A DNA stretch of 64,000 nt from Brevibacillus brevis (GCF_022026395.1 NZ_CP041767.1:2450501-2514500), one strand, 5' to 3'; shown: positions 52,797-61,555, counted from the first letter of the stretch. Made by a program: numbers and translations. Notes: generated by a model not told the origin, from the letters alone.

Positions 52797-53780
52797 ATGG
52801 CAGTCATTTCTTTTATTGATGCAATTACAATGGCGATGCGTGAAGAAATGCGTCGCGATTCCAATGTGTTCATTCTCGGAGAAGACGTTGGCGTTCGTGG
52901 TGGAGTTTTCCGTGCGACAAACGGATTGATTGAAGAGTTTGGCGAGGAACGCGTGATTGATACGCCACTGGCTGAATCCGCAATTGTCGGTGTAGGGATT
53001 GGTGCGGCAGCTTACGGTATGCGTCCAATCGCAGAGATTCAGTTTGCGGACTTCATCATGCCAGCTGTGAACCAAATTGTCAGTGAGGCGGCGAAAATGC
53101 GCTATCGTTCGAACAACGACTGGCATTGCCCGATCACGATTCGTGCTCCTTTCGGCGGAGGGGTTCACGGTGCATTGTACCACTCGCAATCTGTGGAAGC
53201 GATGTTCACCAACACTCCTGGCTTGAAAGTAGTAGCACCTTCGACACCTTATGATGCTAAAGGTCTTCTGAAAGCAGCTATCCGCGATGAAGATCCGGTG
53301 CTCTTTTTCGAGCACAAGCGTTGCTATCGCTTGATCAAGGGCGAAGTGCCTGAGGATGACTATGTACTGCCGATTGGCAAAGCGGACGTCAAGCGAGAGG
53401 GGACAGACATCACAGTCATCTCCTACGGTTTGACTCTCCACTTCGCACTGCAAGCTGCGGAAAAGCTCGCTCAAGAAGGCATCAGCGCGCATGTTCTCGA
53501 TTTGCGCACACTGTATCCGTTGGACAAAGAAGCGATTGTTGAAGCGGCTTCGAAGACAGGCAAAGTATTGATCGTACACGAGGACAACAAAGAAGGCGGC
53601 GTTGGCGGTGAGGTAGCTGCCATTATAGCGGAGCATTGCTTGTTCGATTTGGATGCACCGATTAAACGTCTTTGTGGTCCGGATGTACCAGCGATGCCAT
53701 ACAGCCCGCCAATGGAAAAATATTTTATGCTGAACCCGGAAAAAGTATTGGAAGCAATGCGCGAGCTGGCCAACTTTTAA
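52797..53780 (+). CDS. bkdAB: Branched-chain 2-oxoacid dehydrogenase E1 beta
   Basis: 327 residues, transketolase-like beta subunit. Key blocks are FILGEDVGVRGGVFRATNGL with the catalytic Glu, RVIDTPLAESAIVGVGIGAA, and HEDNKEGGVGGEVAAIIAE near the end. AAGGGGGG precedes the ATG at 52797. It forms the alpha2-beta2 E1 with BkdAA; the branched acyl-CoA product primes iso and anteiso fatty acids. Confidence 0.96.
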   Translation: MAVISFIDAITMAMREEMRRDSNVFILGEDVGVRGGVFRATNGLIEEFGEERVIDTPLAESAIVGVGIGAAAYGMRPIAEIQFADFIMPAVNQIVSEAAKMRYRSNNDWHCPITIRAPFGGGVHGALYHSQSVEAMFTNTPGLKVVAPSTPYDAKGLLKAAIRDEDPVLFFEHKRCYRLIKGEVPEDDYVLPIGKADVKREGTDITVISYGLTLHFALQAAEKLAQEGISAHVLDLRTLYPLDKEAIVEAASKTGKVLIVHEDNKEGGVGGEVAAIIAEHCLFDLDAPIKRLCGPDVPAMPYSPPMEKYFMLNPEKVLEAMRELANF

Positions 53781-53800
53781 GGCGAGGAGGACCAAGGATC

Positions 53801-55138
53801 ATGGCAACGAAAGTACTTATGCCCCAGCTCGGAGAGAGCGTGACCGAGGGCACCATCAGCAAATGGTTGGTCAATGTAGGCGACACGGTCAAGAAATACG
53901 ATTCGCTGGCTGAAGTGACGACGGATAAAGTAAACGCAGAGGTTCCTTCTACCGTTTCAGGACGCGTTACTGAGATCGTCGTGCCAGAAGGTGAGACAGT
54001 CGCTGTCGGCACATTGATCCTATATATAGAAGAAAGTGGTGCGGAAGGTGGAACTGCAGCGCCTGCTAGCACGACGGAAACTACGGCTCCCCAAGCGCCT
54101 GTAACCGAGCAGCCAAAGGCAGCAACGCCGGCTGTATCCATTGAACAAGCACCAGTCGTCGATGGATCAAAACAACGTTATTCACCTGCTGTTGTCATGC
54201 TCTCCCAACAACATGGCATTGATTTGTCCCGCGTTGCAGGGACTGGAGCAGGCGGGCGCATTACCCGTAAAGATGTCCAAGCGATTATCGACGCGGGCGG
54301 TCAAAAGCCAGCTGAGACAGGAAAGGAAACGGTCGCGCAGGCACCCGTAGCAGCGGTCGAACAAACTACTGTCGTTTCAACACCCGCACCGGTAGCACCA
54401 GCTTCTACTCCTGCTGTTTCCGTAGATATTCCGGTTGCAAGCGGTGATCAAGTTGTACCTGTAACCTCCATTCGTCGTACGATTGCTAACCGGATGGTGC
54501 AGAGCAAGCATGAAGCTCCACATGCTTGGACGATGGTCGAAGTAGATGTGACAAATCTCGTTAACTTCCGCAATCAGGCAAAAGGCGAATTTGCGAAAAA
54601 AGAAGGGCTCAACCTCACGTTCCTGCCGTTCTTTATCAAAGCGGTTGTAGAAGCGTTGAAAGAGTACCCAATGATCAATTCCACATGGGCACATGACAAA
54701 ATCATTGTGAAAAAGGACATCAACATCTCCATCGCAGTAGCTACGGAAGATGCTCTCTATGTTCCTGTCATCAAGCATGCTGACCAAAAATCAATTCTTG
54801 GCATTGCTAAGGCAGTCGATGATCTGGCAGCGCGGACCCGTGCAGGGAAATTGACGATGGATGATATGACAGGTGGGACCTTTACGGTTAACAATACAGG
54901 CTCCTTCGGCTCTGTTTTGTCCCAGCCGATTATCAATGCTCCGCAAGCTGCGATTCTTAGTGTCGAGTCCATTGTGAAACGCCCTGTCGTCATTAACGAT
55001 ATGATCGCAGTGCGTTCTATGGTCAATCTGTGCATGTCCTTGGATCATCGCGTGCTGGACGGTCTGATATGCGGGCGATTCCTGCAAAGTGTGAAACAAA
55101 AGCTTGAAAATGTAGGACCGGATACCAAGTTGTACTAG
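53801..55138 (+). CDS. bkdB: Branched-chain 2-oxoacid dehydrogenase E2 (dihydrolipoyl acyltransferase)
   Basis: 445 residues. N-terminal lipoyl domain with Lys43 (TTDKVNAEVPS), a Pro/Ala/Thr linker, peripheral-subunit-binding domain (RYSPAVVMLSQQHGIDLSRVAGTGAGGRITRKDV, about 127-160), a second Pro/Ala-rich linker and the catalytic domain ending in SLDHRVLDG. The ATG at 53801 follows GAGGAGG. The in-frame extension upstream overlaps bkdAB and is ignored. A terminator closes the operon. Confidence 0.96.
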   Translation: MATKVLMPQLGESVTEGTISKWLVNVGDTVKKYDSLAEVTTDKVNAEVPSTVSGRVTEIVVPEGETVAVGTLILYIEESGAEGGTAAPASTTETTAPQAPVTEQPKAATPAVSIEQAPVVDGSKQRYSPAVVMLSQQHGIDLSRVAGTGAGGRITRKDVQAIIDAGGQKPAETGKETVAQAPVAAVEQTTVVSTPAPVAPASTPAVSVDIPVASGDQVVPVTSIRRTIANRMVQSKHEAPHAWTMVEVDVTNLVNFRNQAKGEFAKKEGLNLTFLPFFIKAVVEALKEYPMINSTWAHDKIIVKKDINISIAVATEDALYVPVIKHADQKSILGIAKAVDDLAARTRAGKLTMDDMTGGTFTVNNTGSFGSVLSQPIINAPQAAILSVESIVKRPVVINDMIAVRSMVNLCMSLDHRVLDGLICGRFLQSVKQKLENVGPDTKLY

Positions 55139-55145
55139 GGTGTCG

Positions 55146-55178
55146 AAAAACCAGGTCAAGTAAAGACCTGGTTTTTTT
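55146..55178 (+). terminator. Intrinsic terminator of the bkd operon
   Basis: Perfect 12-bp stem AAAAACCAGGTC/GACCTGGTTTTT, 7-base loop, T-rich end. Confidence 0.92.
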
Positions 55179-55379
55179 GATAAAAGAATCGCCAAAAAAA
55201 TTTTTCCAAATGGATCATTACGTATGTAACTTTTTCCGAGACATCTTCGTCATAACAGTTGGAGCCAGTAAGTCTCATAAATGACATAGAAATCATTCCC
55301 ACCTGATAGCATTTGTGGTAGACTGGTAGCGTCCTGCTAGAGGGTTTTCCAGATTAAGGGTAAATATGGGAGGAAAAAC

Positions 55380-57530
55380 ATGGAGAAAAGTAAAAAAGCA
55401 CTACCAATAGTGCTGGCATCAGCGCTGGCCGCTACACCTTTTGTTGCAGTACCGCAAGCATATGCAATTGAAAAGTTGGATGTATCAGCTGACAACGATG
55501 GTGCCGGGAAAGAAAGTGAGTATGATATTAAATTCACGCTAGAAGAAGACCTGGCGAGTGGAGATACCATCACGGTTGATTTCGACGATGATTTCGATGT
55601 GGATGATAGTATCAGTAAGAAAGATATTTCCGGTATAGATGTGAAAAGGGTAGAAGTGGATGACAATGAAGTGACCATCACGGTGGATGAGGATTTTGAT
55701 GAAGGTGATAAAATCTCGTTTACCATTAAAAAGGGAATCACAAACCCCGATGACAAGGGTACATATGACGTAAGTGTAGAAACCGAAAATGAGAGCTCTG
55801 ACACAGACGAAGTTGAGATCAAAAAAAGCAGCTCCAGCAGCAGTAGCAAGTCCAAAAACGATTACAGCGTAACGTTGAGCAGCAAAGCAGCAGGCGAAAA
55901 AGTAAGCCTCAAGCTCGGCAAAATTTCTCTGAAAGGTAGCGATGAGCTGGAGACGAACTCCACGATTACTGTCACTTTCCCGGAGAAAGGCATGTTGCCT
56001 TCGAGCATTGATGAAGACGATGTAACGGTAAACGGTACGAAAGCGAAATCCGTCAGCATCAGTGGTAGCTCGGTAGATATCAAGATTCCGAGTGGAGCAG
56101 ACTCAGATGATTACATTACGTTGGAATTTGACAAATCTGCTGGCATTGAGAATCCTAGTTCCGGTGACAAATATGTTTTCAAAGTGAAATACGACGGTAC
56201 GACATATGAGTCAGATGAATTTGAAATTACGAAAAACGGCTCCGGCTCAAGCAGCGCTTCCGACAGCTTTACGGTTAATCTGTCTGATCCAGGTGCTGGA
56301 GCTCGCACTAGCTACACGTTTGATGCTGACTTCGGCAGCAAAGAGCTAAAAGAAGATGGAGAATTGATTCTTGAGTTCCCGTCCTCTGATATGGTACCGG
56401 GCATTTTGACAGCATCAGACTTTTTGCTCAATGGGAAATCAGCGAAGAAAGCAACTGCAGTAGGGAACAGAGTTGCCCTGGTTGCACCAACCGGCTTCAA
56501 AGCGACTAGCAAAGTGAAGGTTGAAGTTACTTACGGAGCGTGGATTTCGAATCCAAAAACGGCTGGCAACTACACGTTGAAGGCTACTGTTTCCGGAAGA
56601 ACTTTGGAATCCAAATCCTTCAGCATCGGTGGTTCTTCGGTGAACCCGACGCCAACCAACCCAACTAACCCAACAAATCCAGTACCTGTACCAAATACAG
56701 GTATTAACAATAGCACTGCAACTATCGCATTGACACAAAATGCACTTGGCAAGCAGACAGGTGTAAATGTAGCAATCAAAGGATTGGGTGTTGGTCTGCA
56801 AAAGCAGCGTGATTTCATCGAGATCGTATTCCCGGTAGGCTACAAGGTACCGGCTTATATCGCACCAGCTAACATCTCTGTGAATGGTGTAGGTGCGAAT
56901 TTCGTTGCAGTTCGTGGACAAAACGTTCTGATTTATCCTTCTCAGGATATTCCTGCGGCAACAAACGCTAATATCGTGATCAATCCAGCTGCGAACATCG
57001 TAAATCCTGCTGTGAAAAACACATATAGCATTAGCGTATTTACATCCGAAGAAAGAGGTTTGTTGTTTTCTCGTATTGTTGGTGTAGGAATGCCTTCCCC
57101 GGCTCAACCAAAGCCTGCAACGCCAACACCACAACAGCCGCAACAACCATCGACTGCTATTCCAGCGAACTCGGCTTCCTTTAAAGTAAATACGGCAAAC
57201 TTCACCCTGCATGGCAAAACGTATCCTCTGTCTGCAGCTCCATACATTGATGGAAATACGACTATGGTTCCAGCCCAATTCTTTAAAGAAGCGCTGGCAC
57301 TGACTACGCAATGGAACAATACAAGTGTTGCTGTTATCAGTGGAACTAAAGTCGTGAAGTTTACAGTTGGATCGAAAACAGCAAAAGTAGGGAAAACAGA
57401 TATTCAACTGCCTACACCTGTTGTCCTCAAAAACGGCATGCCAATGATTCCGATCCGTACAGTAACGGATAATCTTGGTTACAAAGTCGGCTGGGATGCG
57501 AAAACTTCCAGCGTATACGTATACAAATAA
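55380..57530 (+). CDS. Secreted repeat protein with a C-terminal copper-amine-oxidase-like N domain
   Basis: 716 residues. A signal peptide (about 1-29, ending AYA before IEKL) is followed by four beta-sandwich modules of about 105-130 residues with a shared pattern (opening S/T-V/I-x-L, central FP-x-x-x-x-P/V, VNG, I-NP): about 30-142, 160-285, 298-418 and 440-570. Modules are joined by Ser-rich or Pro/Thr/Asn-rich linkers. Module 1 is strikingly Asp/Glu-rich and may bind calcium. The last 110 residues (VNTANFTLHGKTYPLSAAPYIDGNTTMVPAQFF ... VSVYK-like end) are a stalk-binding domain of the copper amine oxidase N type, common in Paenibacillaceae surface proteins. No sorting signal or SLH domain is visible. 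Its role is unknown; a surface or exosporium structure is possible. Confidence 0.82.
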   Translation: MEKSKKALPIVLASALAATPFVAVPQAYAIEKLDVSADNDGAGKESEYDIKFTLEEDLASGDTITVDFDDDFDVDDSISKKDISGIDVKRVEVDDNEVTITVDEDFDEGDKISFTIKKGITNPDDKGTYDVSVETENESSDTDEVEIKKSSSSSSSKSKNDYSVTLSSKAAGEKVSLKLGKISLKGSDELETNSTITVTFPEKGMLPSSIDEDDVTVNGTKAKSVSISGSSVDIKIPSGADSDDYITLEFDKSAGIENPSSGDKYVFKVKYDGTTYESDEFEITKNGSGSSSASDSFTVNLSDPGAGARTSYTFDADFGSKELKEDGELILEFPSSDMVPGILTASDFLLNGKSAKKATAVGNRVALVAPTGFKATSKVKVEVTYGAWISNPKTAGNYTLKATVSGRTLESKSFSIGGSSVNPTPTNPTNPTNPVPVPNTGINNSTATIALTQNALGKQTGVNVAIKGLGVGLQKQRDFIEIVFPVGYKVPAYIAPANISVNGVGANFVAVRGQNVLIYPSQDIPAATNANIVINPAANIVNPAVKNTYSISVFTSEERGLLFSRIVGVGMPSPAQPKPATPTPQQPQQPSTAIPANSASFKVNTANFTLHGKTYPLSAAPYIDGNTTMVPAQFFKEALALTTQWNNTSVAVISGTKVVKFTVGSKTAKVGKTDIQLPTPVVLKNGMPMIPIRTVTDNLGYKVGWDAKTSSVYVYK

Positions 57531-57549
57531 AAATTAGCTGGGACAAACG

Positions 57550-57590
57550 AAAAACCCCTTTCCGCTTTTTGGTCGGAAAGGGGTTTTCAT
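57550..57590 (+). terminator. Intrinsic terminator after the secreted repeat protein
   Basis: Perfect 14-bp stem AAAACCCCTTTCCG/CGGAAAGGGGTTTT with a 9-base loop. Confidence 0.92.
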
Positions 57591-57607
57591 TGTGAGTCAT
57601 CACTCGT

Positions 57608-57694
57608 TTATTGAAAGTAAAAAAACGTGGGAACGATGAGTGAAAGTATTAGAATGCCGATCAGGATTTTGGCAAAAAGAGATTGGTGTCTCAT
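57608..57694 (-). CDS. 28-residue single-helix membrane miniprotein
   Basis: A short minus-strand frame encodes MRHQSLFAKILIGILILS followed by LIVPTFFYFQ: a basic N terminus and one membrane helix. AAAGGAGGT stands nine bases before its ATG, the best ribosome-binding site in the surrounding non-coding DNA, which is why I believe it. The stop is near the shared terminator. It resembles the stressosome miniprotein Prli42 in size and topology but the sequence match is not convincing. The rest of the 57531-57858 gap holds that terminator and the region before mce, with no other gene seen. Confidence 0.55.
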   Translation of the reverse strand: MRHQSLFAKILIGILILSLIVPTFFYFQ

Positions 57695-57858
57695 TCTAAT
57701 CAAACCTCCTTTCAAGGTAGAGGAAATTATCAGGTGATTCTGTAAGTGGCTGTGCTAGAATGAAGAAAAGGATATCATTGGCTTTCTTTTTTCGCCCATG
57801 CTGAAATTGTACCGAAATGTAGCCAATGAGACAACCACTTACAAAAGGATGATGATTC

Positions 57859-58275
57859 GTGAGCGCACCGAAAAAAATTGCCCATATCGGCATTGCGGTA
57901 AAAAGCTTGGAAAAGACGCTTCCCTTTTATACCGAGCAATTGGGATTGGAGTTGGTTGGAACCGAAATCGTAGAGAGCGAACAAGTACAAGTGGCATTTT
58001 TAAAGATCGGGGAAAGTCATATTGAATTACTAGAGCCGTTGAGTGATGAGAGTCCGATAGCAAAGTTTATGGAAAAACGCGGAGAAGGCATTCACCACAT
58101 TGCGTTTGATGTAGATGATGTTGCGGGTCGGCTAGTTACATTAAAAGAACAAGGTGTACCTCTAATCCACGAGGTCCCCAAAGCGGGTGCGCACGATGCG
58201 TTGATTGGATTTTTGCATCCGAAGGCTGCGAATGGCGTGTTGTATGAGCTCTGCCAATATCCGAAAGAATCATAG
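57859..58275 (+). CDS. mce: Methylmalonyl-CoA epimerase (VOC fold)
   Basis: 138 residues. It interconverts (2R)- and (2S)-methylmalonyl-CoA. Metal ligands are His in KIAHIGIAV, His in GIHHIAFDVDD and Glu in VLYELCQ. B. subtilis YqjC occupies the same place before the M20 peptidase YqjE. However, no methylmalonyl-CoA mutase or propionyl-CoA carboxylase gene lies in the window, so the pathway cannot be completed here. The GTG at 57859 follows AAAGGATGATG. Confidence 0.88.
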   Translation: MSAPKKIAHIGIAVKSLEKTLPFYTEQLGLELVGTEIVESEQVQVAFLKIGESHIELLEPLSDESPIAKFMEKRGEGIHHIAFDVDDVAGRLVTLKEQGVPLIHEVPKAGAHDALIGFLHPKAANGVLYELCQYPKES

Positions 58276-58366
58276 GCGTTTACGTAGTAGAAAAAATTTT
58301 TTTGCGGTATACTGGAACTTGTGAATATGTACCAAAATCGGGCAGTACGATCAGGAGGTAACGAGT

Positions 58367-59488
58367 GTGAGTACGATCAACCAAGAGCGTTTGTTAAATG
58401 AATTTTTAGAGCTCGTCCAGATTGACAGTGAAACGAAGAACGAAGCAGAGATCAACAAGGTGCTCAAAGAAAAACTGATTGAGATGGGCTTTACCGTAGA
58501 AGAGGATGACGCAGCAGCGAAAACCGGACATGGTGCCAACAATCTGATCGCAACTTTGGAGGGCACTGGAAAAGGTCCAACCATCCTATTTAGCAGCCAT
58601 ATGGATACGGTTGTGCCAGGAAACGGAATCAAGCCTCAGATTCGCGATGGCTACATTTATTCTGATGGAACGACGATCCTCGGTGCGGATGACAAAGCAG
58701 GAATAGCAGCGATTTTTGAAGGCATTCGCAGCATGAAAGAGCAAAACCTGCCACATCCAACGATCCAAGTCGTATTGACGGTAGGAGAAGAGTCCGGACT
58801 TGTAGGCTCCCGTGCAATGGATTCCAGCCTGCTGAAAGCAAAAATGGGCTTCATCCTTGATTCGGAAGGTCCAGTTGGAAAAATTACAGTAGCTGGTGCT
58901 GGCCAATACCGCATCGTAACCAAAATCCACGGCAAAGCAGCGCATGCAGGTGTGAATCCAGAGGATGGCATCAGTGCTATATCGGTGGCTAGTAAAGCAA
59001 TTTCCCGTATGCCACTGGGCCGTATCGATGCGGACACAACTGCGAACATCGGTCGTTTTGAAGGCGGAAAAGCGTACAATATCGTAACAGATTATGTGGA
59101 AATTTGGTCTGAGGCTCGCAGCTTGGTAATGGACAAGCTGGAAGCTCAAGTGAAGAAAATGACGACAGCATTTGAAGAAGTGGCAGCCGAGATGGGTGCG
59201 ACTTGCGAAAATGAGGTTATCTTTATGTACCATGGCTACAAGTTCAACGAAGAAACGCCAGTTGTACAAAAAGCGATTGCAGCGGTTAAACGTGTAGACC
59301 GCAATCCTGAACTGGTTGCAAGCGGCGGTGGAAGCGACGGTAACGTATTTAACGGCTACAACGTACCAAGCGTAAACTTTGCCATTGGCTATGAAGAAAT
59401 CCATACAAAAAATGAGCGCATGCCAATCGCTGAACTGAACAAAGCGGCTGAGCTGGTGCTTGCTGTTATTGCAGAAGTACAAGAGTAA
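58367..59488 (+). CDS. yqjE: M20 family peptidase, peptidase T-like (YqjE)
   Basis: 373 residues. Di-zinc peptidase: SSHMDTV (first His and the catalytic Asp), LGADDKAGIAAI, TVGEESGLVGS with the catalytic Glu, ILDSEGPVG, and a lid-dimerisation domain (about 185-290) containing GKAAHAGVNPEDG. The terminal His ligand is in GYEEIHTKNE. Tripeptidase activity is inferred from the family. The GTG at 58367 follows AGGAGGT. A terminator follows. Confidence 0.92.
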   Translation: MSTINQERLLNEFLELVQIDSETKNEAEINKVLKEKLIEMGFTVEEDDAAAKTGHGANNLIATLEGTGKGPTILFSSHMDTVVPGNGIKPQIRDGYIYSDGTTILGADDKAGIAAIFEGIRSMKEQNLPHPTIQVVLTVGEESGLVGSRAMDSSLLKAKMGFILDSEGPVGKITVAGAGQYRIVTKIHGKAAHAGVNPEDGISAISVASKAISRMPLGRIDADTTANIGRFEGGKAYNIVTDYVEIWSEARSLVMDKLEAQVKKMTTAFEEVAAEMGATCENEVIFMYHGYKFNEETPVVQKAIAAVKRVDRNPELVASGGGSDGNVFNGYNVPSVNFAIGYEEIHTKNERMPIAELNKAAELVLAVIAEVQE

Positions 59489-59495
59489 CCAACAG

Positions 59496-59533
59496 AAGTC
59501 GGAATCTCCTTGCGAGGGGTTCCGGCTTTTTTA
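59496..59533 (+). terminator. Intrinsic terminator after yqjE
   Basis: AAGTCGGAA pairs with TTCCGGCTT (one G-T pair), with inner CTCC/GGGG pairing, then TTTT. Confidence 0.82.
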
Positions 59534-59633
59534 TTCGCTTGCTATCTGGTTTTGCATGATTGAGACAACCACTGTTCATCATAGACTGAATAGAAAGCTC
59601 GGGGACGAGGCAGGCATGAAAGGGGGAGGCTGA

Positions 59634-60833
59634 GTGCTTCGTTTGGCGGTGGGGACGGTCCAAAAAGTTCTGGAGAAGCAAGCGGGTATGCAGATACTCG
59701 AAGTCCGGACAGAGTCAGTTGCTGGATGCAAGCTGCAGAGAGTACTGTCTTTTTTGCAGGAGGATTATAAAAGTGGCGATTTACTTTTGATCAATACAAC
59801 CGCTGTTCACCTTGAATTGGGAACAGGCGGGTATCACTTTGTTGTAGGGAAGGTAAACCAACCCGTGGAAACCGATGTCCTTCCGAATGAGTGGGGCCAT
59901 GTCATGAAAATGCGCTATTCACCTTGGCAGCTCGCGGTTGATTCGGTAGAAGAACAGGCCAGCCCGTACCACGATTTGTTTGTACAAGAAGACTTGTCCT
60001 TGGAAGGTACCCCTGTTTTGATCGGCGAGCTGCACAGTCTTCTACCTGTTGCTGTCCTTACTTTGCGTAAAAAAAATCCAAATGTCCGTATCGTATATGT
60101 CATGCCAGATGGCGCATCCTTGCCGATTGCCTTGAGCCAGCACGTCCAACAATTAAAAGCAACCGGGAGCTTGGCTGCTACAGTGACGACAGGTCATGCA
60201 TGGGGTGGTGATCGTGAGTCGTTGACGATTCATAGTGGCTTATTGGCTGCACGCCATGTAGAACATGCCGATATCATTATATGCATGTTGGGACCTGGGG
60301 TAGCAGGTACAGGTACATCTTATGGTTTCTCGGGAGTTCAGTTGGCTGAAGTCATTCATGCTGTATCCACTCTTGGCGGAACACCCTTTTTTATTCCCAG
60401 AATCAGCTTTGGGGATCAACGTGCCAGACATTACGGCATCAGTCACCATACTATATCGATCGTAAACAGGTTTACTCTCTGTCCTGTTCTGGTTACAATC
60501 CCGATTTTCGGAGATGAAAGAGATGAAATCCTTTCACGGCAGATGAAAACAATAGAAGGTGCGGGGAAGCATATTTTCATAAAGGGAAAAGTCCCAGATC
60601 TGTCAGAGCTGGCATCACTGGAAAAGGGGTATGGCTTGTCCTTTTCTACAATGGGGCGGAATTGGCAAGAGGATCCTGCGCCTTTTCAAACGGCATGGAT
60701 GGCAGCCGATTTTGTAGGAAACAGTCTGGGGTACATCGTCCAAACCGTTAACGACGCTCCGCATTCGCCCGCCTCATCAAGTACTCTTGAAGGGTTAGGT
60801 CTTTATTTGACCAGGAACGAAGTGCGGCCTTGA
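59634..60833 (+). CDS. DUF3866 family protein
   Basis: 399 residues. I recognise it as DUF3866, a Firmicute and actinobacterial family of unknown function. Conserved blocks seen: INTTAVHLELGTGGYHFVVG, GHVMKMRYSPWQ, GELHSLLPVAVL, VYVMPDGASLPIALS, TGHAWGGDRESLTIHSGLLAA and MLGPGVAGTGTSYGFSGVQ. The GTG at 59634 follows GGGGGAGG. It has no signal peptide or membrane segment. The last 86 bases overlap the minus-strand mciZ gene. Confidence 0.82.
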   Translation: MLRLAVGTVQKVLEKQAGMQILEVRTESVAGCKLQRVLSFLQEDYKSGDLLLINTTAVHLELGTGGYHFVVGKVNQPVETDVLPNEWGHVMKMRYSPWQLAVDSVEEQASPYHDLFVQEDLSLEGTPVLIGELHSLLPVAVLTLRKKNPNVRIVYVMPDGASLPIALSQHVQQLKATGSLAATVTTGHAWGGDRESLTIHSGLLAARHVEHADIIICMLGPGVAGTGTSYGFSGVQLAEVIHAVSTLGGTPFFIPRISFGDQRARHYGISHHTISIVNRFTLCPVLVTIPIFGDERDEILSRQMKTIEGAGKHIFIKGKVPDLSELASLEKGYGLSFSTMGRNWQEDPAPFQTAWMAADFVGNSLGYIVQTVNDAPHSPASSSTLEGLGLYLTRNEVRP

Positions 60834-60888
60834 TCTGCCAAGCTTTCCCGACCATACGCAATTGCTTTTCGCTAACATATGTTTTCAT
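60748..60888 (-). CDS. mciZ: MciZ-like inhibitor of FtsZ ring assembly (46 residues), antisense to DUF3866 gene end
   Basis: The minus strand encodes MKTYVSEKQLRMVGKAWQ then IKAALRSWSNKDLTLQEYLM and a basic end. The core VGKAWQIKAALRSW closely resembles VGKAWEIRAKLKEY of B. subtilis MciZ (from memory), the 40-residue mother-cell peptide that caps FtsZ filaments during sporulation, and the gene lies next to nudF as in B. subtilis. GGAGGAG lies seven bases before the ATG at 60888. It overlaps the convergent DUF3866 gene by 86 bases and is divergent from nudF. A sigma-E promoter could not be identified with confidence. Confidence 0.85.
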   Translation of the reverse strand: MKTYVSEKQLRMVGKAWQIKAALRSWSNKDLTLQEYLMRRANAERR

Positions 60889-60987
60889 TCATGATCTCCT
60901 CCGATACAATAAGGTGGACAAGCTCTATGCTCCCAACTTATGGAGGGAATCGACGATTTAGAACGACTTCATGGAAAAAGGATGATG

Positions 60988-61551
60988 ATGACCGTGAATA
61001 AATATGAACACTTATATGAAAAAACCATTTCGAGTCAGCCGATTTATGACGGGAGAATTATCAAGGTTAAGGTAGATGAAGTTCTTCTGCCCAATGGCAA
61101 CACAGCCAAGCGAGAAATCGTAAATCATCAAGGGGCGGTTGCCGTATTGCCGATCACTGATGATAACAAAATGGTGGTGGTTCGACAGTTCCGCAAGCCG
61201 TTGGAGCGTACGATCGTGGAGATTCCAGCAGGAAAACTGGAGCCAGGGGAAGAGCCGCTTGCATGTGCAATGCGTGAGCTGGAGGAAGAGACGGGTTACG
61301 TTGCGAGTCAGTACACACCGCTTAGCTCTTTTTACACATCGCCGGGCTTTGCAGATGAAATTTTACATGTTTTTGTAGCCACTGGTTTGAAAAAAGGAGA
61401 GAGCAAGCCGGACGAGGATGAGTTCGTTGATGTGCTGGAAGTGACACTGGAAGAAGCGCATGCCCTGCATCAAAGTGGAGAAATTCGAGATGCCAAGACG
61501 GTCGTGGCATTGTTTGCGTGGGAAAACAAAATGCTGCGTGAGCGTGGATAG
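60988..61551 (+). CDS. nudF: ADP-ribose pyrophosphatase NudF (Nudix hydrolase)
   Basis: 187 residues. It hydrolyses ADP-ribose to AMP and ribose-5-phosphate. The Nudix box is complete: GKLEPGEEPLACAMRELEEETGY. RQFRKPLERTIVEIPAG, FYTSPGFADEILHVF and DEDEFVDVLEVTLEEA are specific to the NudF/ADPR group. AAAGGA stands five bases before the ATG at 60988; other starts at 60982, 60985 and 60994 are close, and an ATG at 60940 lies too far upstream by comparison with B. subtilis NudF. Followed by endoQ after four bases. Confidence 0.94.
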   Translation: MTVNKYEHLYEKTISSQPIYDGRIIKVKVDEVLLPNGNTAKREIVNHQGAVAVLPITDDNKMVVVRQFRKPLERTIVEIPAGKLEPGEEPLACAMRELEEETGYVASQYTPLSSFYTSPGFADEILHVFVATGLKKGESKPDEDEFVDVLEVTLEEAHALHQSGEIRDAKTVVALFAWENKMLRERG

Positions 61552-61555
61552 ACCC

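Noticed and set aside
52629-53795. 388-codon minus-strand open frame
   Set aside because: Antisense shadow of bkdAB with Cys/His/Phe-rich composition and no recognisable motif.
58586-59482. 298-codon minus-strand open frame opposite yqjE
   Set aside because: Shadow of the M20 peptidase gene with improbable composition.
60900-60945. Sigma-E promoter for mciZ
   Set aside because: GCATAGAG is present on the minus strand but the expected CATAnnnT 14 bases later is not.
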